A stretch of 64,000 bases of DNA from NCBI RefSeq assembly GCF_022347725.1, contig NZ_JAKRGB010000006.1, positions 203,175 to 267,174 on the forward strand, in the 5' to 3' direction. Below the pieces are notes generated by a model. It was not told where the DNA came from and did not search any database. It saw only the letters and a program-made list of their open reading frames with translations. This DNA comes from Ruegeria sp. Ofav3-42. GTDB taxonomy: Bacteria > Pseudomonadota > Alphaproteobacteria > Rhodobacterales > Rhodobacteraceae. The translations under genes and the position numbers were made by a program. Each line of letters begins with the position of its first letter. Position 1 is the stretch's first letter. Positions 8,596 to 18,345 of this stretch are shown here, piece by piece.

Positions 8596-9714
8596 ATGAA
8601 GATCGGTTGCCCCAAGGAAATCAAACCCCAGGAATTCCGCGTCGGCATGACGCCCAACGCAGCACAAGAAGCAGTTGCGCGTGGCCATGAGGTCATCATT
8701 GAAACCAACGCCGGCATGGGTTCCGGCTTTGACAACGATTCGTATATCGCCGCAGGCGCGCGTATCGTCGATACTGCGGAAGAGGTGTTCGCCACCGCAG
8801 ATATGATCGTAAAGGTAAAAGAACCGCAGGCTGTCGAGCGCAAGATGCTGCGCGAAGGCCAGCTGCTGTTCACGTACCTGCACCTGGCGCCGGACCCAGA
8901 CCAGACCCACGACCTGATCGAATCCGGCTGTACCGCAATCGCGTATGAAACCGTGACCGACGCCAATGGCGGCCTGCCTCTGCTGGCACCAATGTCCGAG
9001 GTTGCCGGTCGTCTGGCACCCCAGGTCGGCTCCTGGACACTGCAAAAGGCCAACGGCGGCCGTGGCGTTCTGATGGGCGGCGTGCCCGGTGTTGGCCCGG
9101 CAAAAGTCATCGTCATCGGTGGCGGCGTCGTTGGTACGCATGCTGCCAAGATCGCAGCAGGCATGGGTGCTGACGTCACCGTACTGGACCGCTCGCTGCC
9201 GCGTCTGCGCTATCTGGATGACGTATTCGGCCGCACGTTCAAGAGCCAGTACTCGACAGCGGGCGCCACTGCTGAACTGATCCAGGATGCCGACATGGTC
9301 ATCGGTGCGGTTCTGATCCCCGGTGCCGCAGCACCCAAGCTGATCAGCCGCGATCAGCTGTCGACCATGAAACCCGGCGCGGTTCTGGTGGACGTTGCGA
9401 TCGACCAGGGCGGCTGCTTTGAAACGTCCAAGGCAACCACTCATGCCGAGCCGATCTACGAAGTAGACGGTGTGATGCACTACTGTGTCGCCAACATGCC
9501 GGGCGCAGTTGCGCGCACCTCGACCATCGCACTGGGCAACGCAACGATGCCGTTCATGCTGGCGCTGGCCGACAAAGGCTGGAAGCAAGCCTGCCAGGAC
9601 GACCCGCATCTGCTGAACGGTCTGAACGTACATGCCGGTCAGCTGACCTACTACGCGGTCGGCAAAGCTCTGGGCATCGACGTTGTCTCTCCCAACGTTG
9701 TGATCAAGTCCTGA
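8596..9714 (+). CDS. ald: Alanine dehydrogenase
   Basis: This enzyme interconverts L-alanine and pyruvate plus ammonia with NAD. The 372-residue length and motifs are typical: [20 protein letters not shown] at the start, the substrate-site Lys/His region ([16 protein letters not shown]), and the NAD loop [13 protein letters not shown] near residue 175. The C-terminal [20 protein letters not shown] is the family signature. GGAGGAG precedes the ATG. The gene is monocistronic with its own terminator and is divergent from the Lrp-type regulator, which probably controls it. Confidence 0.97.
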   Translation: MKIGCPKEIKPQEFRVGMTPNAAQEAVARGHEVIIETNAGMGSGFDNDSYIAAGARIVDTAEEVFATADMIVKVKEPQAVERKMLREGQLLFTYLHLAPDPDQTHDLIESGCTAIAYETVTDANGGLPLLAPMSEVAGRLAPQVGSWTLQKANGGRGVLMGGVPGVGPAKVIVIGGGVVGTHAAKIAAGMGADVTVLDRSLPRLRYLDDVFGRTFKSQYSTAGATAELIQDADMVIGAVLIPGAAAPKLISRDQLSTMKPGAVLVDVAIDQGGCFETSKATTHAEPIYEVDGVMHYCVANMPGAVARTSTIALGNATMPFMLALADKGWKQACQDDPHLLNGLNVHAGQLTYYAVGKALGIDVVSPNVVIKS

Positions 9715-9769
9715 TCTCTCCCGCCCCTGAAAGCGGCCTCTGACGAGGGCGCTTTACAGCGTAGGGCCA

Positions 9770-9802
9770 AGCGCCGCGTCTTTGACGCGGCGCTGTTGTT
9801 TT
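9770..9802 (+). terminator. Terminator of ald
   Basis: An 11-bp perfect stem (9770-9780 with 9784-9794, three-base loop) is followed by GTTGTTTT. Confidence 0.85.
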
Positions 9803-9820
9803 GGGCGCAACGGTTTCGCA

Positions 9821-9853
9821 AGAAAAATGGCGCCGCGCGATCAGCGCGGCGCC
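9821..9853 (-). terminator. Terminator of the MscS-type gene
   Basis: On the minus strand a 10-bp G+C stem (9844-9853 with 9829-9838) is followed by ATTTTTCTT. It lies about 50 bases beyond the stop of the gene at 9905. Confidence 0.85.
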
Positions 9854-9904
9854 GGGCCCAACCAGAGGAGGGCATTTCAATGCCCGATCGACGGGCGGGA
9901 GGGT

Positions 9905-10711
9905 TTAACCCTGCTTTTGGATTTCCACCGTATGCGGATATGGAATCGACACGCCTTTTACGTCGAACGCCTCTTTCACCGCTTTGGTGATCTCAAACTT
10001 CAGATCCCAGTAATCCGCCGCGTTACACCACAGGCGCGCGGTCAGATCGACCGAGCTGTCGCCCAGATTGGTCACCCGCACCCAAGGTTCTGGATCGCTG
10101 TGAATACGTTCATCGGCTTTGGCGACATCCAATATGATCTTCATAGCCTCATCGGCGCTGTCCCCATAATCGATGCCGAACACCAGATCGACGCGACGCG
10201 TATCATGGGCTGAATAGTTGGTGATAATTGAGCCCCAGGACTGTCCATTGGGAACAATGATCTGAACGTTGTCCGGGGTCACCAGCTCGGTTGTGAACAG
10301 GTTCAGGTCCTTGACCGTGCCTGCGGTTCCGCCAATGTCCACATACTGACCCAACTTGTACGGCCGGAAGACAACCAGCATGACACCAGCCGCAAGATCA
10401 CTGAGCGTCCCCTGCAATGCCAGACCAATGGCCAGCGATGCCGCACCCAGAATGGCAACGATGCTTGTCGCCTGAATTCCAAAGATGCCCAGCACGGCGA
10501 CCAGCACCATGGCCAGGATTACCCATTTTACCAGGCTGGCAACAAAATTCCCCAGGGTCTGGTCAATATGCGGTGTCGCATTAATCCGGCGTCGAACCAT
10601 GCCGCCGATTGCGCCAGCAAAGATCCAACCAAGGATCAGAACAATCAGCGCCTTGACCGCGCTTATGATAAGCGGGGCAAAGGCACCCACCTGTGTTACG
10701 ACCTCATCCAC
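9905..10711 (-). CDS. MscS-type mechanosensitive channel
   Basis: The 268-residue inner-membrane protein has three membrane segments (about 10-35, 60-80 and 85-110). The third is the pore helix, rich in Gly/Ala (GAASLAIGLALQGTLSDLAAGVML), and is followed by the beta domain with FRPYKLGQYVDIGG and the VPNGQ motif. The length is that of small MscS channels that release solutes on hypo-osmotic shock. An ATG seven codons upstream is in frame, but the DNA of those codons contains AAAGGAG 6 nt before a GTG, so GTG at 10711 is the likely start. Confidence 0.9.
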   Translation of the reverse strand: MDEVVTQVGAFAPLIISAVKALIVLILGWIFAGAIGGMVRRRINATPHIDQTLGNFVASLVKWVILAMVLVAVLGIFGIQATSIVAILGAASLAIGLALQGTLSDLAAGVMLVVFRPYKLGQYVDIGGTAGTVKDLNLFTTELVTPDNVQIIVPNGQSWGSIITNYSAHDTRRVDLVFGIDYGDSADEAMKIILDVAKADERIHSDPEPWVRVTNLGDSSVDLTARLWCNAADYWDLKFEITKAVKEAFDVKGVSIPYPHTVEIQKQG

Positions 10712-10925
10712 GCGTATCTCCTTTCGATTCACGACAAACCCGCGTTTTCGGCGCAGGATTCGCGGAATAGTGAGCTATTCGCGTGTTTTGGTCTAGGTGT
10801 GAGATCAGCGGGTTTTCCCCGTTGTTCCGAAATACACAGGCGCTGACCGGGTATGCACAGCACGGATACTGGCAAGACGGCATAACCCTGCCTAACTATT
10901 GTAGTCAGGTAACAAGGAGCTCCTC

Positions 10926-11624
10926 ATGCTGGACACCGCCTCTCACCCGATTACGACCCGTTGGCCTGCGAAGAATCCGGACCGGATTCAGCTTTACTCC
11001 TTTCCCACCCCGAACGGCGTCAAAGCGTCGATCATGCTCGAGGAAACCGGCCTTCCGTATGAGCCTCATCTGGTCACCTTGTCGGATACGGACGTCAAAA
11101 GCCCCGAATTCCTGTCCCTGAACCCGAACAACAAAATCCCCGCGATCATAGACCCCAATGGCCCGGACGGCGAGCCGCTTGGCCTGTTCGAAAGCGGAGC
11201 GATCCTGATCTATCTCGCCGAGAAAAGCGGGAAGCTCCTGGGCCAAACCAAAGCCGACAAGTATCGCGTGATCCAATGGGTGATGTTCCAGATGGGCGGT
11301 ATCGGCCCGATGTTCGGACAGCTTGGCTATTTCCACAAATTCGCAGGCAGCGAGATCGAAGACCCGCGCCCGCGCGAGCGATACGTTAACGAAGCCAAGC
11401 GCCTTTTGAACGTTCTGAACCAGCAGCTGGAAGGTCGGGACTGGATCGCCGGCGAGTATTCGATTGCCGATATCGCCATTGCGCCGTGGCTGCGCGGGCT
11501 GGAGCATTATGGTGCCCGCGATCTCGTTGGCTGGGAAGACCATGCCAATGTTACGGCCTATCTGGACCGGTTCCTTGAACGGCCCGCCGTACAAAAAGGG
11601 CTTGTCACGCCTGCGCGGGACTGA
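10926..11624 (+). CDS. Glutathione S-transferase family protein (YfcG/YghU-like)
   Basis: The 232-residue protein has an N-terminal thioredoxin fold with SFPTPNGVKASIMLEE, the loop used by the Nu-class disulfide-bond oxidoreductases YfcG and YghU in place of a catalytic Ser/Cys, and a cis-Pro segment NKIPAI. GLFESGAILIYLAEKSG binds the glutathione gamma-glutamyl group, and the helical C-terminal half ends in IADIAIAPWL. Family members reduce disulfides or peroxides with glutathione. AAGGAG precedes the ATG. The 3' end overlaps the convergent GMC oxidoreductase gene by 20 bp. Confidence 0.9.
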   Translation: MLDTASHPITTRWPAKNPDRIQLYSFPTPNGVKASIMLEETGLPYEPHLVTLSDTDVKSPEFLSLNPNNKIPAIIDPNGPDGEPLGLFESGAILIYLAEKSGKLLGQTKADKYRVIQWVMFQMGGIGPMFGQLGYFHKFAGSEIEDPRPRERYVNEAKRLLNVLNQQLEGRDWIAGEYSIADIAIAPWLRGLEHYGARDLVGWEDHANVTAYLDRFLERPAVQKGLVTPARD

Positions 11625-13212
11625 TTGCGTCGGCGATCTTTTCAGCAATCATGATGGTGGGCGCGTTGGTGTTGCCGCCGATCAGAGTCGGCATAACCGA
11701 CGCGTCCACCACGCGCAGCCCTTCTGTTCCATGTACGCGGCCCTCAAGATCAACGACGGCCATGTCATCGACGCCCATCTTGCAGGTTCCGACCGGATGG
11801 TAAATCGTGTCGGCGCGGTTGCGAATATCCGCCTCGAGCGCCTGATCACTGCCATCATGCGCATACAATCGTTTGGCCCTCCACGGCTCCAACGGTGGAG
11901 CCTCAAGGATCGACTCCATAATCCGCGCGCCTTGCTTCAGCAGGTCTAGATCCCGGTCATCGCTGAGATATGCCGGATCAATGCGCGGCGGTTCCCCGGC
12001 GCGGTCCGAGCTCAACCCTACGCTGCCCCGGCTGAACGGGCGTAAAACGCAGACATGGCACGAGAACCCGTGTCGAAGATGAAACTTGCGCATGTGGTCG
12101 TCGACGATGCCAACCACAAAGTGCAGTTGAAGATCCGGTTTGGATACCGATGGTTCGGACTTGAAAAACGCGCCACCTTCGGCAAAGGGGGTCGAGAACA
12201 GGCCCTCTCCGGTTCGGCGCCAATCCATGCCAGCCTTCGCCAGATCCCATAATCCGCCCGGAGTCAGGCCGATCACATCCTTACGTTTGGATCGATAGCT
12301 CTGGACATAATCCAGATGGTCCTGAAGGTTTTGGCCAACACCCGGCAGGTCATGCAAAACCGGGATACCATGCTGTGTCAATTCCGCCTCGGGTCCGATT
12401 CCCGACAACATCAACAGTTGCGGTGAACCAAAGGCACCGCTGGAAACGATAACTTCCTTGCGCGCGCGCGCCTCAACAACCTTGCCCTTTCGGCGCAGTC
12501 GCACCCCAGTGGCGCGCTTTTCCTCAAACAGGATTTTCTGCGCCTCGGCGCCGGTCATGATCGTCAGGTTCGGTCGCGATTTGACGCCACGCAGATAGGC
12601 CGCCGAGGCAGAGCACCGCTCGCCCTTATGTGCGCCATCGTGGAACTGCGTCACCTGATACAGGCCCGCCCCTTCCTGCTCAGGTCCGTTAAAATCTTCG
12701 GTTTTTCGTATTTGCTGCTGGCCGCAAGCCTCAACAAATGCATGCGAGATAGCCCGCGGTTCAGACTGATCCGCAACCTGTAAAGGGCCGTCTGACCCAT
12801 GGAGGTCATCTGCCCCGCGCACGTTCCTCTCGGCTTTCCGGAAAAAGGGAAGGACACCGTTCCAATCCCAACCTTCACATCCAAGATCGGCCCATTCGTC
12901 GTAGTCGGCGGGATGACCGCGCACATAGAGCATTGCGTTAATGGCGGACGATCCACCCTGTGTTTTTCCGCGTGGCTGGTACCCTTTCCGCCCATTCAAA
13001 CCGGGCTGGGGCACGGTGTGAAAGGCCCAGTTGTTCAGCTTGGGCCGCCCGGAGATCATCGCGGCCACAAGGGCTGGAGCCCGAATCACAAGATCTTCTC
13101 CCGCTCCGCCTGCTTCAAGCAGGCAGACCTTCGTGTCGGGATGTTCACTAAGACGCGCCGCCATCACGCAGCCAGCGGAACCACCGCCAACGATGACATA
13201 GTCGAATTCCAT
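11605..13212 (-). CDS. GMC-family oxidoreductase (choline/alcohol dehydrogenase type)
   Basis: This 535-residue FAD enzyme starts with the dinucleotide loop DYVIVGGGSAGCVMAARLSE. Further GMC marks are the first signature GKTQGGSSAINAMLYVRG near residue 80, the second signature SSGAFGSPQLLMLSG near 255, and the C-terminal active-site region YHPVGTCKMG with its His near residue 465. The family oxidises alcohols such as choline; absence of betB or betC beside it makes choline itself doubtful. The ATG at 13212 follows GGGAAGGG. It is the only gene in its minus-strand unit up to YtoQ, 75 bases away. Confidence 0.9.
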   Translation of the reverse strand: MEFDYVIVGGGSAGCVMAARLSEHPDTKVCLLEAGGAGEDLVIRAPALVAAMISGRPKLNNWAFHTVPQPGLNGRKGYQPRGKTQGGSSAINAMLYVRGHPADYDEWADLGCEGWDWNGVLPFFRKAERNVRGADDLHGSDGPLQVADQSEPRAISHAFVEACGQQQIRKTEDFNGPEQEGAGLYQVTQFHDGAHKGERCSASAAYLRGVKSRPNLTIMTGAEAQKILFEEKRATGVRLRRKGKVVEARARKEVIVSSGAFGSPQLLMLSGIGPEAELTQHGIPVLHDLPGVGQNLQDHLDYVQSYRSKRKDVIGLTPGGLWDLAKAGMDWRRTGEGLFSTPFAEGGAFFKSEPSVSKPDLQLHFVVGIVDDHMRKFHLRHGFSCHVCVLRPFSRGSVGLSSDRAGEPPRIDPAYLSDDRDLDLLKQGARIMESILEAPPLEPWRAKRLYAHDGSDQALEADIRNRADTIYHPVGTCKMGVDDMAVVDLEGRVHGTEGLRVVDASVMPTLIGGNTNAPTIMIAEKIADAISPAQA

Positions 13213-13287
13213 GGATGCCCTTCCCGTTCTGCCCAAGACAAAAGGTAGAAAGCACCCAATATTCGAGCAAGCGGAACGTAACGTGAG

Positions 13288-13737
13288 TTACTGTGGCAGC
13301 TTGCCGGTCAGAACGTAGCGCAGCACCTCAACCACCTGCGAGGGGTGTTCGGCCACAGCCAGCGCGGCGGCGTCGACCTCTTTAAGCGCATGCTGATGAT
13401 CGGGGCCATGCAGTACGATCAGCGATTTGCCCAGCGCGGCCGCGTAACCCGCATCAAAAGCTGCGTTCCATTGTTTGTACTTTTCGCCGAACCGGACGAC
13501 GACCACATCGGCATCGGCGATGCCCTTGCGGGTACGGATCGCGTTGACCATCGCGCCCTTATGGTCGTGCCAATACTTGTTCGGCTCGGCCCCCAGAATG
13601 GCGACGCCGCAATCGTCGCTGGCCGCGTGATCGGTGACAGGGCTATTGAACGCAATGTCCAACCCCCGAGCACCCTCGATGATCTGCTCGCGCCAGTCGG
13701 TGTGGATTTCACCAGAGAGGTAAACATTCAGGCTCAT
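13288..13737 (-). CDS. YtoQ family protein
   Basis: The 149-residue protein matches the YtoQ family over its whole length: VYLSGEIHTDWR at the start, the conserved SPVTDHAASDDCG segment, KYWHDHKGA, and the C-terminal IVLHGPDHQHALKEVDAAA. The fold resembles nucleoside 2-deoxyribosyltransferases (MazG-neighbour type), but no activity is established. AAGGAG lies 7 nt before the ATG. Confidence 0.85.
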   Translation of the reverse strand: MSLNVYLSGEIHTDWREQIIEGARGLDIAFNSPVTDHAASDDCGVAILGAEPNKYWHDHKGAMVNAIRTRKGIADADVVVVRFGEKYKQWNAAFDAGYAAALGKSLIVLHGPDHQHALKEVDAAALAVAEHPSQVVEVLRYVLTGKLPQ

Positions 13738-13800
13738 GGGTGTCTCCTTTGACTTTGTTCGCGACCCTAATGCGAATGCGCGACCGACCCAAGGGGGTGT

Positions 13801-14760
13801 TCAGAACGACAGACGCCAGAAGGTCGGCTGTTCGTCCTGAACTGCCCGGCGGGCCGCACTTTTCTGCTTGCTCCCCAAGAACGGAGGAGCATCGCGCGTC
13901 GGCTCAAAACCGAAGCTGCGCGGCAGTTTCGTATAGACCGACCGCGGCGGCAGCCGCCCCCAGTTGATCCCCTTGAGTCTGGCACCCGAGGCAGGCTGAT
14001 GCATCCAGACCGTCCGCACGGCAAATTCATCCCGCAGCAGAACCAGTACTGCCAGCATCATCACATCGCCCCAAATTTTTGCGTATTGCCGCTGCAGCGC
14101 CTGTTCGTATTCCGTCGTCAATCGCAGCTGACGAGATCGGGGCGCCCGGTTTTGCAGGCGACGACGAGCGCGACCGACAAAGCGCAGCCAGTCCGATTGA
14201 ATCTCTTCGATCAGACAGGTGCCGCTTGCCAGATCAATGTCCAAACGACACCACGACAAGGTTGGCCGGCCATCCGTGCGAACCGGGTGCCAGCAGCTTT
14301 GGAACTGATCAACCGAGCTGCGTTGACCAAATTTCCACAACAGCTCGGCATGTTCGGTCGGGAACCCGAGCTGTACAACCAGGTTATGAGCCTTGCGCGT
14401 GGTCTGCTCGCCCGACCAGATGTCGAAGCTGAGGCAAAAGTCCAGCCATTGCGACTGATATGCCGCTTCCAGCCCGGTTTTTGCTGCCGGCCCCAAACCG
14501 TCCCACTGCATCGCACGGTCCGCGTGAGCAACCGCCATCACATCATGCCGCCGCAGAACCCCGCCGCACTGCGCGACCATGGGTTGCAACAAAGGGCGAG
14601 ACAGTAAGCGGGACAGGTCCGTTTGTTTCAGGTCGGAAACCGAGGTTTCCTCGTCCATGGACTGGCACAGCAACCACGGGCTTTGCCGGTCCGGGTAGTA
14701 GTGGAATGTCATCTCATTCGGCAGAATCTGCCGGATCATCGAGATGTCTTGACGTTTCAT
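13801..14760 (-). CDS. Unknown protein with an EIQSDW motif
   Basis: This 319-residue soluble protein belongs to no family I can name with confidence. GGAG 9 nt before the ATG supports the start. Residues 184-191 read IEEIQSDW, followed by an Arg-rich stretch (198-214), a hydrophobic helix (YAKIWGDVMMLAVLVLLRDE), then VWMHQPASGARLKGI near 240 and YTKLPRSFGFEP near 256-267. The same order (EIQSDW, a helix starting with Lys/Trp, a substrate-like Gly/Lys segment, a final FGFE-like element) recalls a domain found in very large phage and plasmid polyvalent proteins. That similarity is from memory and is distant. The gene stands alone between YtoQ and pheT. Confidence 0.5.
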   Translation of the reverse strand: MKRQDISMIRQILPNEMTFHYYPDRQSPWLLCQSMDEETSVSDLKQTDLSRLLSRPLLQPMVAQCGGVLRRHDVMAVAHADRAMQWDGLGPAAKTGLEAAYQSQWLDFCLSFDIWSGEQTTRKAHNLVVQLGFPTEHAELLWKFGQRSSVDQFQSCWHPVRTDGRPTLSWCRLDIDLASGTCLIEEIQSDWLRFVGRARRRLQNRAPRSRQLRLTTEYEQALQRQYAKIWGDVMMLAVLVLLRDEFAVRTVWMHQPASGARLKGINWGRLPPRSVYTKLPRSFGFEPTRDAPPFLGSKQKSAARRAVQDEQPTFWRLSF

Positions 14761-14974
14761 GACAGCTCTCCAACGGGAAACAGGCCCGCCGGGTCGCTGG
14801 CGGGCAATCAGATTTGGGATAGCGCGTGGGCGCGGCTGGGATCTGGCATCTGGCAGACTCCGAGGTTTGATTGCTTTAGGGGGCCGGGTTTAGGGGCCGA
14901 ACGTGATTCCACTCAAGCCCCTGAATTCAGGTCATTTCAGATGTTGCCGCAAGGCAACAGCGGCCTCTGAACGC

Positions 14975-14997
14975 AAAAAGCGCGCCTGATGGCGCGC
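14975..14997 (-). terminator. Terminator of pheT
   Basis: On the minus strand the stem 14991-14997 with 14980-14986 (GCGCGCC, 4-nt loop) is followed by five T residues. The stretch 14761-14974 between it and the next gene holds a small hairpin with a GCAA tetraloop (14943-14958) and the leader of the EIQSDW gene; nothing else was seen. Confidence 0.8.
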
Positions 14998-15021
14998 CTT
15001 GCTTTGTCAAGAACAGTCGGC

Positions 15022-17418
15022 TTAGCCGCGCAGAGTGCCGCCAGTCGCGTTGGTGACCTTGGCGATGATCTTCTCGGCCACCGCTTCGATATCTTTTTCC
15101 TTCAGCGTCGCATCCGTCGGCTGCAGGCGCACGGTGATGGCCAGCGATTTCTTGCCCTCACCCAGGCTGCCGCCGATGAATTCGTCAAAGACGCGGACGT
15201 CCTCGATCAGCGCCTTGTCGGCACCGGCCGCGGCATTAACCAGCGTCAGCGCCTCGACGCCTTCGTCGACAACAAAGGCAAAGTCCCGCTCGACCGCCTG
15301 CAGATCACGCAGCTCCAGAGCGGCGCGAGTGGCACCGGATTTACGGGGCAGAGGCACCTCGTCCGGCCAGATGGTGAATGCCATCGCCGGGCCTTTGATG
15401 TCCATTGCCTGCAGGATGCGCGGGTGCAGTTCGCCAAAGACGCCCAGCACCTTTTTCGGGCCCAGACAGATCTTGCCGTGACGCCCCGGGTGCCACCACG
15501 CATCGCCATCGCGCAGGATCTGAACCTTCGCGGGTGCACCAATTGCGGCCAGTACAGCCTCGGCATCCGCTTTGGCGTCGAACACGTCAACCGGGCGCGA
15601 GGCGCCGTGGACGTCCTTGGGACCATTACGACCGACCAACAGGCCAGTGATCTGGGTTTTCTGATCGCCAGGCTCGCCGTCATGGAACACCGGGCCAACT
15701 TCGAACAGGGCCACGTCGGTATAACCACGCGCCTGATTGCGGGCGGCGGCCTGCAGCAGACCGGGCAGCAGATCGGGACGCATATGGCTCATCTCGGACG
15801 AGATCGGGTTTTCCAGCTGGGTGGCCTCATCGCCGCCACCGAACAGTGCCGCCGAGGCCTGATCAATGAAGGTGTAGGAAACGCACTCGTTGTACCCGAG
15901 CGCCGCACAGGTGCGGCGCGCCATCGACTGACGGCGTTGTGTCGGGGTCATCACCGGCTTGGGGATGCCATCGGTCACACGAGGCAACGGCTTGCCCTGC
16001 AACTTGGTCAAAGACGCAATCCGCGCGACCTCTTCCACCAGATCAGCTTCACCCATGACATCGGGACGCCAGCTGGGAACGTGTGCCATCTCGCCTTCCA
16101 GTCGGAAGCCCAGACGCGTCAAGGTTTGGCGTTGTTCGCTTTCGGGGATGTCCATACCGACCAGTGACTGAACACGCTCAGCATCCAGTTTGTAAGCGCG
16201 TGAATGATCCGGCGCCTTGCCAGCCTCAACCACCTTCGAGACTTCACCGCCGCAGATGTCCAGAATCATCTGCGTCGCGTGTTCCAGGCCTTCCAGTGTG
16301 TATTCAGGATCAACGCCACGCTCGAACCGGTAACGCGCATCCGAATTGATCTTCAATGCACGACCGGTCAGAGCGATCTGCACGTGATCCCAGAATGCAC
16401 TTTCAAGGAACACGTTGACGGTTTCCTCGGTACAGCCGGTTTCCTCACCGCCCATGATGCCAGCGATGGATTCGGGACCCTTGTCATCCGAAATCACCAT
16501 CATACCGGGCTGCAGTGTGTATTCTTTCTCGTCCAGCGCGGTCAGCGTTTCACCACCCATGGCACGGTGCACCCGCAGGTTGCCCTGTACCTTGTCCGCA
16601 TCGAACACGTGCAGCGGGCGGTTCTGGTCGAAGGTCATGTAGTTGGTGATATCCACCAGTGCCGAGATCGGGCGCAGACCGATGGCCTTCAGTTGATCCT
16701 GCAGCCATTGCGGGCTGGGGCCGTTCTTGACGCCCTTGATCAGACGGCCGGTGAAATGCGGCGCGCCGTCCAGAGTATCCTCATCAATCGTCACCTTGAT
16801 CGGGCTTTCGAAATCACCCGGAACCGGCGTGTAGTCACGCTCTTTCAGCGTACCGACGCCGCGCGCAGCCAGATCGCGCGCAATGCCCGCGACGCCCAGC
16901 GCATCGGGGCGGTTCGGAGTGATCGCGATCTCGATCATCGGGTCGACTTTCGAGGGTTCGTTCTCGGCCAGCCAATCGACAAAGCGGTCACCGACCTCGC
17001 CCGAGGGCAGCTCGATGATGCCGTCATGCTCGTCCGACAGCTCCAGCTCGCGCTCGGATGCCATCATGCCAAAGCTTTCGACGCCACGGATCTTGCCGAC
17101 GCTGATCGTCAGGTCCAGACCGGGGATGTACATGCCGGGTTTACAGACCACGACCGTGATACCCTCACGCGCGTTCGGCGCACCACAGATGATTTGCAGA
17201 TCGCCCTCATCGGTGGCAACCGTACACACGCGCAGCTTATCCGCATCCGGATGTTTCTCGGCATGTTTCACATAGCCCAGCGTAAAGCCCGCCAGCCGGT
17301 CCGCAGGGTTCACGATCTCTTCGACTTCCAGTCCAAGATCGGTCAACGCCTCAGCAATCTCATCAACCGACTCATCGGTGTCGAGGTGGTCTTTCAGCCA
17401 GGAAAGAGTGAATTTCAT
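15022..17418 (-). CDS. pheT: Phenylalanyl-tRNA synthetase beta chain
   Basis: The 798-residue length and domain order are those of bacterial PheT. A tRNA-binding EMAP-like domain lies at about 40-150 (GYVKHAEKHPDADKLRVC), then the B3/B4 editing domain (GRLIKGVKNGPSPQWLQDQL onward), the B5 DNA-binding-like domain, the inactive synthetase core (ARRTCAALGYNECVSYTF), and a C-terminal ferredoxin-fold anticodon-binding domain ending AKVTNATGGTLRG. It forms an alpha2beta2 enzyme with PheS, encoded 2.5 kb upstream on the same strand with three other genes between. Confidence 0.97.
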   Translation of the reverse strand: MKFTLSWLKDHLDTDESVDEIAEALTDLGLEVEEIVNPADRLAGFTLGYVKHAEKHPDADKLRVCTVATDEGDLQIICGAPNAREGITVVVCKPGMYIPGLDLTISVGKIRGVESFGMMASERELELSDEHDGIIELPSGEVGDRFVDWLAENEPSKVDPMIEIAITPNRPDALGVAGIARDLAARGVGTLKERDYTPVPGDFESPIKVTIDEDTLDGAPHFTGRLIKGVKNGPSPQWLQDQLKAIGLRPISALVDITNYMTFDQNRPLHVFDADKVQGNLRVHRAMGGETLTALDEKEYTLQPGMMVISDDKGPESIAGIMGGEETGCTEETVNVFLESAFWDHVQIALTGRALKINSDARYRFERGVDPEYTLEGLEHATQMILDICGGEVSKVVEAGKAPDHSRAYKLDAERVQSLVGMDIPESEQRQTLTRLGFRLEGEMAHVPSWRPDVMGEADLVEEVARIASLTKLQGKPLPRVTDGIPKPVMTPTQRRQSMARRTCAALGYNECVSYTFIDQASAALFGGGDEATQLENPISSEMSHMRPDLLPGLLQAAARNQARGYTDVALFEVGPVFHDGEPGDQKTQITGLLVGRNGPKDVHGASRPVDVFDAKADAEAVLAAIGAPAKVQILRDGDAWWHPGRHGKICLGPKKVLGVFGELHPRILQAMDIKGPAMAFTIWPDEVPLPRKSGATRAALELRDLQAVERDFAFVVDEGVEALTLVNAAAGADKALIEDVRVFDEFIGGSLGEGKKSLAITVRLQPTDATLKEKDIEAVAEKIIAKVTNATGGTLRG

Positions 17419-17489
17419 CGGTCGCTATCCGCCAGAATTTTCGGGTCGGATCGCATGTAGCGGATATTCCCCGCAGGTGGAAGGGCCGC

Positions 17490-18263
17490 TTAGCCGCCAG
17501 AGACGAATTGCAGCCAATTGGACAGCTCACGGCTGCGCTGGGGCAACACAAGGGCGTCGGGATGCGTTCCCAAACGGGTGGCCGCAGTGCTGTCTGTTTC
17601 GGCTAGCTCAAGATCGTCGGCCAGATTGGCGTGATCTGCGAAGATACCTCGGGCACGAACATAGACGCCGATGTCAGCAAGGCTCAGTTCCGGATGATAC
17701 TGAGTGCCCCAGAATCGCAGATTGCCCTTTTCGTAAACGGCAGCCTGCACCGGGGAATGGCCATTGCCCGCCAACAGCGTTGCGCCTTCGGGCAGCACCT
17801 GAACCTCATCCCGGTGGATGCACGGCACGCCAAAACCAGACCTGCGCCCGGCCATCATCGGATGTTCGACGCCCTCGCGGGTCAAGGCGTTGTTTTGCGC
17901 CATGCCCACCTCCATCCCGATCGGCGAGGCGCCGACAGATCCGCCCAGCATCAGCATCGCAAGCTGCAGCCCGTTGCACGATCCCCAAACCGGTGTGCCC
18001 GAGGCCAGCACGACCTCGGCGGCCGCACGTTGGGGGGCTGCCTCGGGCGCATCCACGGACCAGCGGACGCCGGACCCGGTCAGAACGACGCCGTCGATGC
18101 CGTGCAACTCTTCGGGGCGTAAAGGCGCGGCATAAGGGTTGGCCAGATGTATTCGCACTTCAGGCGCCACGGCCGAAAAGGTGCGAATGAAGCCGTTGGC
18201 CCCCGCATGCCCTACGGCAACCATGTCTGGTGTATTGCCTTCGACGATCAGAATTGTGGTCAT
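17490..18263 (-). CDS. Class I glutamine amidotransferase-like protein
   Basis: The 257-residue protein has a complete class I triad: Cys96 in GSCNGLQ, and His190/Glu192 in QYHPE. The oxyanion-strand segment VLTGSG precedes it. It is a stand-alone GATase1 of the GMP-synthase-like type found in gamma-glutamyl hydrolase/transferase roles, but the acceptor is unknown. The ATG at 18263 follows GGGGAAA; the upstream open frame runs into the esterase gene and is not coding. It lies 71 bases before pheT and probably shares its transcript. Confidence 0.85.
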   Translation of the reverse strand: MTTILIVEGNTPDMVAVGHAGANGFIRTFSAVAPEVRIHLANPYAAPLRPEELHGIDGVVLTGSGVRWSVDAPEAAPQRAAAEVVLASGTPVWGSCNGLQLAMLMLGGSVGASPIGMEVGMAQNNALTREGVEHPMMAGRRSGFGVPCIHRDEVQVLPEGATLLAGNGHSPVQAAVYEKGNLRFWGTQYHPELSLADIGVYVRARGIFADHANLADDLELAETDSTAATRLGTHPDALVLPQRSRELSNWLQFVSGG

Positions 18264-18345
18264 GATTTCCCCGTTTTCACTTGGATAAACGGGTGGCATC
18301 AGCGACGGCAAACCTGTTCGCGAAAAGGTCGGGTCGTTTTCCGGT

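Noticed and set aside
14989..16167. 392-codon plus-strand frame over pheT
   Set aside because: Antisense shadow with no recognisable protein.
16204..17460. 418-codon plus-strand frame over pheT
   Set aside because: Antisense to the well-identified pheT; no ribosome binding site or family match.
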